DNA of 53,854 nucleotides, taken from positions 1 to 53,854 of the forward strand of contig JBBBWG010028345.1 of assembly GCA_037176905.1 (NCBI GenBank), given 5' to 3'. A program made the translations under genes and the position numbers. A model generated the notes under the pieces. The model saw nothing but the letters and a program-made list of their open reading frames with translations, did no database searches and had not been told where the DNA came from. Positions 48,424 through 53,854 of this stretch are shown here, piece after piece; the stretch's first letter is position 1, and every line of letters starts with the position of its first letter. This DNA is from Azolla pinnata. Taxonomy: Eukaryota; Streptophyta; Polypodiopsida; Salviniales; Salviniaceae.

Positions 48424-50896
48424 CTATGCATGATGGCCTTTCTTCAAGCTCCCGATCAAACGTTCAAAGTTCTTCATTTCTCTAGATTTACAACCGTATA
48501 CCTCCGATATCGAATCTCGACACAAGCTGCATTTATTCACCCAAAATTTCATTCAGATTTGCAGCTCGATAATTAAGAAAACTATTGAAAGAAAGTTGGA
48601 AGAGAAGTAAGCACTCGACACTCCAACCTGCAAACTTCTTTGTCTACTTTGCGTTCAGGTATACCAAACAAATCCTCCAATACCTCCGGCTCAACCCGAC
48701 AAAAGCGTGGTCGATCTGCCATCAGAATGTAATTAAAATTTGTTGCTGCATATCCATAAAACTAGCTTTCTGACAATGGAATACGGGGGCAAGATGTATC
48801 TGTGAGATATTCACAAAAAATAGAATGAAGAAAAATAATGCATCTGAATAAAAGGCAGCGAGCGAATGAGTACCTTTACCTGCTCTATCCTTTGGTTTGA
48901 ATTATTCATGAGTTTGGCTTTTTTATAAGGGTTGCATGTGATAAATTTCAAGCTTATTATATAGTTCTTCGCTTCTAAACCACCATTTTTTTTTATTCCA
49001 CACTAATCATTTTTACTTATTATCTCAATTTTATATTAAACTAAATACTTATTCCTACATACCGTTATATATATTGCACTGACGGGAGTCCTTATCAAAG
49101 TTCTTGCACCATCCATCCTTTCCTATCATGCTTTTATACAACTGTAAAAGAGAATAGACAGGAACAAGATGTGAAAACCATGGTTACCTTAAATGAGAAT
49201 GGTTTAGAAACAAGGACAGAAATGGGAACACATAACATTCAAACTTCCAAGATTATGAAAACGGATAGGATGTTCCCTTCACATATGTATGGCCATAGAA
49301 CAATTAAAAGTTAGATAAATGATACACAAGGTCCCAAATCATAAGCATGAACATGTTTAATCAAATGAGACACTACTCAAAAGTTTAAAAACATAGAGGC
49401 TAGCACAAAGGTGAGAACAGAAGGACACATGCTAGCCCAAAGAAGAGAAGAGAGTAGAAGAATGAAAGGAGGTGCACTGAGATTCAAACAAGGGTTCACT
49501 AATCAATCTGTTCAGTTTATCAATCGCATTGCACCTTCACTTTTGCTTTCTACCAATGATTATCATTAAAAAGAAGTAAAGAGACCACGATGATGATTCA
49601 ACATGAACAGATAAGAGGAAATATGCATACTGCAGCTTCTTTTGGGTCTTTAAGGACTTCCTCAACAGGAGGATACTGAGGACCCTTTTCTAGATGACAA
49701 CATGCTCCGCAACCTTTCATGCAGGCCCAAGCATTCCTTGTTTTCCAAGAAGCGACGGGAGGAGGAAGCTCCTTTTTTGGAGGCTTAGGTATTCTTCGTT
49801 CCATCTCTGCTTTAACAACCATCGGAAGATTTTGGACAGCTTGTGAATCTTCTTGAGAAGAGGACGACTCTTTGACAGCTTTGTCTTTGGGAGATATGGC
49901 CTTAAAGAGTTTATTGCCCACATTTGCATCCTCTATGTTCTTTATATTCACTAGAGCCCGAAGAATCGGACGAATTCCTGATGAATAGTGTCTCTTAAAA
50001 GTAGTCATCATTGCTTCTGCTCTGCTCATCCAAAAATATCTAACCCCACGCTCCTCCTTTCAGACTGCGTTTACTGAAAATTTTCATTTCGTTGCAAACT
50101 ACTTAGTTTAGATTTTCGTGGGTAAAATATTTAGCCTTTGATTATATGAACAAGACTTTTTTTCTCTTGAACTTCAAAAACAGCATGTATGATATTTTAT
50201 ATGTTGTTTTCATATGCTGGGAATCATTTGAACTAACGGATAACTTACCTGTTGTAACGGCTATGGGAGATGCAGCAACGAGACGATTGTCCTTGATCAT
50301 AGTCAGATCTACCTCAAAAAACAATTTTGAGCCTGAATATCAGAAAGATACAGAATGCTTACTGTCACAGACGATAGAAGAACAAGAGCAAAAGTCTTCA
50401 AATAACATGTGGACATGAGTCGGGAATATTTCATCCTGACAAGTGGGAACACAGTTGCATGGGACATATGAGGAAGAAGCAAAAGAGTAGACAATAACAT
50501 GTGCACATGAGTAGGCATTAATTTCATCCTGACAAGTGGGAACACAGTTGCATGGGACATATGGAAATTGGCATAGAAACACAATGAACTGATCACAAAA
50601 ACATCTTACTTGTTAGACAATGGGAGGCACTGAGGAGAACAAAAAGTACCATGAACTAATGAGATGGCATTCTTGTGTGATTAAGGAGCAATAATTGTTA
50701 TCAGAAACAATGCTCATATACGTAGACAGTAACACTGACATATTTTTTTGTCGCAGGCCATGAGATAGGATACCATCGCCTCGCCCATAATCAAGATTGT
50801 TTCTTGTATGCTTAATTGCAGAGGGAATATCTGCTTAATCATCTGGAGTATGACATTCTCGTGGCAAAGAAAAAAGAACATACCGTGCACTGACAT
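48424..50896 (-). CDS. Protein with C-terminal CxxCxxCC (YkgJ-like, putative Zn/Fe-chelating) domain; spliced, 7 exons
   Basis: Exons in coding order: 50896-50884, 50830-50774, 50332-50249, 50016-49631, 49141-49063, 48715-48628 and 48526-48424. Phases agree and total 810 nt, or 269 aa. The last four exons carry the family signature: WACMKGCGACCHLEKGPQYP, MIGKDGWCKNFDKDSRQCNI, DRPRFCRVEPEVLEDLFGIP, then a Cys-containing helix ending KKGHHA. The clustered cysteines are thought to bind metal; the biochemical role is unknown. Exons 1-3 give MSVHDIPSAIKHTRNN, KLFFEVDLTMIKDNRLVAAS and PIAVTT, which I do not recognise. They rest on splice sites and phase alone. Alternatively translation starts at the ATG at 50029 inside a longer exon 4 (MSRAEAMMTTFKRHYSSG), giving 222 aa in the same frame. 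Organelle targeting is possible but not shown. Confidence 0.82.
50401..50584. repeat. 92-bp tandem repeat, two copies, in intron 2 of the YkgJ-like gene
   Basis: Units begin AATAACATGTGGACATGAGT (50401) and AATAACATGTGCACATGAGT (50493). Both contain the long identical block starting TTTCATCCTGACAAGTGGGA. The core is near-identical, so this is a recent duplication. On the minus strand the block encodes a repeated peptide in a spurious ORF. Confidence 0.92.
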
Positions 50897-50986
50897 TATG
50901 ATGCTCGTTGCAAATGTTGTATCCTTGGTGACATTAAACCAAACCTGATGGCTTCATCTGCCAAATGCACAATAATAAGGTTGCGG

Positions 50987-51004
50987 ACCCTAAACCCTAA
51001 ACCC
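50987..51004. promoter_or_regulatory. Telo-box-like ACCCTAAACCCTAAACCC upstream of the YkgJ-like gene
   Basis: Two and a half CCCTAAA units lie about 90 bp upstream of the proposed start codon (50896, minus strand). This could be a telo-box regulatory element in the 5' UTR or promoter, or a fragment of the telomere-like repeats found elsewhere in the window. Confidence 0.4.
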
Positions 51005-51828
51005 AAAACTTCGCAAATGAGTCTAAATCAAATCGTTAGCCAGTTCAGCTGAAATCTACGACAAGCAATCTCAAACAGCAGGGTTCTACATGAGGTTTAC
51101 GTATAACAATGAAAGCTTGTAAATTGCTGAACTAGATTATCTATTGCTCATTCATGTCTGTTTGAAATTTACTTCTACCAACTACGGCATCCACACCAAA
51201 GTCCAGAATGTTTTCGATTGTAACTCGATTATAATCCATCCATCTCCCTCTTAATATAACCATAGAAACAGATTAACGCCTTCTTACTACTGTAAGATAT
51301 AAATCTCATGAGTTTCTTAATGCAATGCGGCTTTCGCATCTCCAAAACAGACTGCCAATTAGCATGTAAAGAAACACTTCATTTGAAAACAACAGACGTC
51401 TTTATGCAATGCGAACTCACAACAAAACCCGCTTCACCGAAACATACAAAGCATACGAGATGATGCTTCCAGCTGAAACCCCACTGCATGTGGTGTAATC
51501 CAAACAGTTGTTGTTACTCGTGAAGGCTGCAGAAAAAAAAAATCCAATCCCAATCAAAAAACAAACATGAACACAGAATCGTAATGAAAAGCAAGGAATT
51601 CAACCCTCTGGACATAGATTCCCGTAATCTAGCCCCGTGTGATTTTGCACCGTGAAAAAAAAGGAAAAACAGAACAAAAAAAAGATGTAAGAAGGTGCCG
51701 AATCGGATGAGGATAGAGAGATGAGAAAACAATACGGTACCCGTGGAGAGGAATTGCAGCGAGGCACGTCGAAATCCTGACGAGCTCTGCGGGGGAGGGG
51801 TTTAGTCGCGGTTTCAAGGGAGACAAGA
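51005..51828. other. Probable 5' leader/promoter region of the YkgJ-like gene
   Basis: No clear coding exon. Read on the minus strand, about 51650-51830 is C/T-rich and resembles a plant 5' UTR. A GGGTACCG donor-like site near 51740 could begin a 5' UTR intron. This is inference. Confidence 0.35.
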
Positions 51829-51863
51829 CGAAGAAGAAGAAGAAGAAGAAGAAGAAGAAGAAG
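51829..51863 (+). repeat. GAA trinucleotide microsatellite
   Basis: About eleven GAA units. On the minus strand it reads as a CT-rich tract, often found in plant 5' UTRs and promoters, and creates a false poly-Leu ORF. Confidence 0.9.
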
Positions 51864-51974
51864 GAGACGAGTTTTCACAATATTCACAAGATGCCCTTGT
51901 GACCTCCAAAGTCAGTTTCTAGTGAAGAAGAAAGATGATATGCTTTCTGGCTTTTCAGAGCTTCTTCTTCTTCT

Positions 51975-52082
51975 GGTTTTTTTAGGGTTTTTTTTAGGGT
52001 TTTTTTAAGGGTTTTTTTTAGGGTTTTTTTAGGGTTTTTTTTAGGGTTTTTTTTAGGGTTTTTTAGGGTTTTTTTAGGGTCT
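51975..52082 (+). repeat. Degenerate telomere-like array, TTTAGGG orientation
   Basis: About eight units of AGGG separated by T runs of 5-9 bases (a T-expanded form of TTTAGGG). On the minus strand it makes a false Lys-Lys-Asn-Pro repeat ORF. Confidence 0.9.
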
Positions 52083-52638
52083 CCTCTGGTCATCCGATCG
52101 ACTGAAGCAATCGCGGAAGAGAGCAGAGCTTCGGTGGAAAACACACCCCGGCCATCTTCAGTCCGTGGATCTGAATAGAGTCAACGAGAGAAGAGCGCAA
52201 GCAGAGTGCAAAGGGCCGTGGCATCATCGTCAGCGTCGTCGTCGACACGGTTGACCCAAGTATTGGGCGTAAAACACATGAAGGTTCTTATGAACCAGGA
52301 TCCGAGTGAAGGGTGTAAAACACATGAAGGTTCTAACGAACGAATGGTTCCCTTTCGTGAGTGTAAGCCAAGAGAATACGTCGGAACGATTGCTCCCTTA
52401 TGCACATAACAACTAGCGCTGGAACTGCATTCTACAAGTTTTTGTCCGATCCGGGGAGTCGACAAGTAGCGTGTCGTGGAAGCTTGAGAATACGTTGGGG
52501 CAAGCGACGAGCATAGTCGGGGATTAGGGTTTAGGATTCGATCTCGCAGCTATCATTGTATTGTTTCATCGATGGCATACTGGGATGGATGCATGCACAA
52601 TCGCATGTTATTACGTCGAGTTAATAATAACCACATCG
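52083..52638. other. Spacer between oppositely oriented telomere-like arrays
   Basis: No recognisable gene. It contains a 46-bp direct repeat (52266-52357) and a short TTAGGGTTTAGG at about 52525. Confidence 0.5.
52266..52357 (+). repeat. 46-bp tandem repeat, two copies
   Basis: GTAAAACACATGAAGGTTCT occurs at 52269 and 52315, each followed by a related tail (ATGAACCAGG / ACGAACGAAT). Confidence 0.85.
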
Positions 52639-52833
52639 ATGAAATAATAGACCCTAAACCCTAGACCCTAGACCTTAAAACCTAAACCCTAGACCTTAAA
52701 ACCTAAACCCTAGACCTTGAAACCTAAACCCTAGACCTTGAAACCTAAACCTTAAACCCTAAACCCTAGACCGTAAACCCTAAACCTTAAACCCTAAACC
52801 CTAGACCTTAAACCCTAAACCTTAAATCTTGAC
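52639..52833 (+). repeat. Degenerate telomere-like array, CCCTAAA orientation
   Basis: About 25 units of CCCTAAA, CCCTAGA, CCTTAAA and CCTTGAAA. Higher-order units such as AAACCTAAACCCTAGACCTT recur. The orientation is opposite to the array at 51975-52082. Confidence 0.92.
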
Positions 52834-53854
52834 TTTGAGGTAATGGAATGATGGTCTTGACTTTGAGGTAATGAAAGCAAGAGTTGATGTCATGCATGGG
52901 TTCAAGCACTTCCCTTAGCTTCCCAAGCACAGATCCATGGCATCAAGGAAAGGATTGCCTATATGCGAGAGATGTGATCCAAGGACTAACGGAGCATCTT
53001 CTTCAAAGGCCATCGAGCTGCCACTTGCGGTTGAACTGCCCAGCTTTCACATCCTAGCCCAAGCATTGTGACTGCAAAAACATGCGCTTTGTTGAGTGAT
53101 TTGGTTCCAGGTATTGCAACTTCTGGTTTTTTTTATTGCAAAAACATGCGTTTTGCTGAATTTTTGGTTCCAGGTATTGCGATTTGTGATTTTTGTGGAA
53201 CATATGCCCAACACATAGTATTTTGATTTGCAGGCGTCTAGGGCGTAAGATCTGTTGGGGATGCGAACCATATGCCTGACAGGGTATTGTGATTTGCCAG
53301 TGTTCTGGGTTTGCGATTTGGCGATTTGCTGAGTGCTCCAGGTTTGGGTATTGCAGCTGGTTCAGGGTTTAGGGTTTGCGATTCGTGTGGATTGCGACAA
53401 GACGGTATTGTTCAGAATTCGGTTTGAGGCAGTGCGATTTGGGATCTTTGTGAATCATATGCCCAAGATAGTATTTGTGATGTGCAAGTGTTTAGGGTTT
53501 GCGATTTGCGATTCGCCGAGTGCGCAGGGTTTAGGTATTGCAGCTGGTTCAGGGTTTAGGGCTTGCGATTCGTGCACATGCAAGAAGAGGGCACTGTTCA
53601 GAATTTGGTTCGTATACATTGCAATCTGGGATCTTTGGGTGAATCATATGCCCAGCATAGTATTGTGATTTGCAGGCATCCAGAGCATGCAATCTGCGGT
53701 TTTGTGAAGCATATGCCTAACAGGGCATGGTGATTCCCAAGTGTTTAGGGTTTGCGATTTGCGATTCGCCGCATGCTCAGGGTTTAGGTATTGCAGCTGG
53801 TTCAGGGTTTAGGGCTTGCGATTCGTGCACATGCAAGAAGAGGGCACTGTTCAG
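52834..53854 (+). repeat. Tandem satellite with TTTAGGG islands, running off the right edge
   Basis: The anchor GGTATTGCAGCTGGTTCAGG occurs at 53347, 53534 and 53787 (spacings 187 and 253 bp). The two last units share GTTTAGGGTTTGCGATTTGC (53490 and 53743) and CGTGCACATGCAAGAAGAGG, almost identical. Further left, 53070-53250 has older diverged units (ATTGCAAAAACATGCG at about 53069 and 53138; CATATGCCCAACA). The first 200 bp (52834-53060) have only a small CTTGACTTTGAGGTAATG direct repeat (52828, 52857). Confidence 0.9.

Noticed and set aside
50309..50596. Minus-strand ORFs with a repeated PCNCVPTCQDE-type peptide
   Set aside because: The peptide repeat is produced by the 92-bp DNA duplication and lies within an intron of the YkgJ-like gene.
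51600..51887. Minus-strand ORF beginning with poly-Leu
   Set aside because: The leucines come from the GAA/CTT microsatellite. The rest looks like a C/T-rich 5' UTR of the YkgJ-like gene.
51884..52144. Minus-strand ORF with Lys-Lys-Asn-Pro repeats
   Set aside because: It is the translation of the T-expanded TTTAGGG array, not a protein gene.
1..53854. CRISPR array, operon, phage or integrated prokaryotic system
   Set aside because: Repeats are satellites or telomere-like arrays without regular unique spacers, and all recognised genes are spliced or plant-type eukaryotic genes.

Overview
This window is nuclear DNA from a land plant. The evidence is spliced genes with GT-AG introns, plant-type protein families (a PLS-class PPR protein, a GT37 cell-wall fucosyltransferase) and several TTTAGGG/CCCTAAA-like arrays. 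The PPR protein carries the 'MYGKCGSLEDA' signature common in plants with many PPR genes. I suspect a seed-free lineage (bryophyte, lycophyte or fern), but the sequence does not prove this. All exon models were built by hand from splice signals, reading phase and family resemblance.

Layout. (1) Bases 1-1862 are the upstream region and probable promoter/5' UTR of the first gene. (2) Bases 1863-30935 (+) hold a complete MDN1 (midasin/Rea1) gene. I reconstruct 74 exons whose lengths add up to 16,506 nt, an uninterrupted frame of 5,501 codons plus stop. The protein has six AAA units, a long linker, an acidic region and a C-terminal MIDAS/VWA domain. (3) Bases 32605-39065 (-) hold a complete UTP4/Cirhin (POPCORN-like) WD40 gene in 11 exons, 896 aa. 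It faces MDN1 tail to tail. (4) Bases 39890-40850 are a minisatellite of 79-bp units with a telomere-like core, interrupted by a 100-N gap. (5) The PPR reading frame spans 40956-43433 (+), with its most likely start at 41133. (6) Bases 44420-46459 (+) hold a GC-rich intronless GT37 fucosyltransferase with an in-frame Gly-Ser microsatellite. (7) Bases 48424-50896 (-) hold a seven-exon gene with a C-terminal CxxCxxCC (YkgJ-like) putative Zn/Fe-chelating domain and an unrecognised N-terminal block. (8) Bases 51829-53854 are repeat-rich DNA: a GAA tract, telomere-like arrays in both orientations, and a 187-253 bp tandem array running off the right edge.

Functional links. MDN1 (pre-60S remodelling) and UTP4 (SSU processome, pre-40S) are both nucleolar ribosome-assembly genes and sit next to each other. 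A telo-box-like TAGGGTTT lies just upstream of MDN1, as is common in plant ribosome-biogenesis promoters. The PPR, GT37 and YkgJ-like genes are not obviously related to them.

I see no CRISPR, prokaryotic system, tRNA/rRNA gene or intact transposon. The most unusual signals are small-scale: a duplicated MDN1 exon, a duplicated 5' splice site, a GC-AG intron, a stop-free intron inside the MIDAS domain, an overlapping acidic uORF on the PPR gene, and the satellite arrays.
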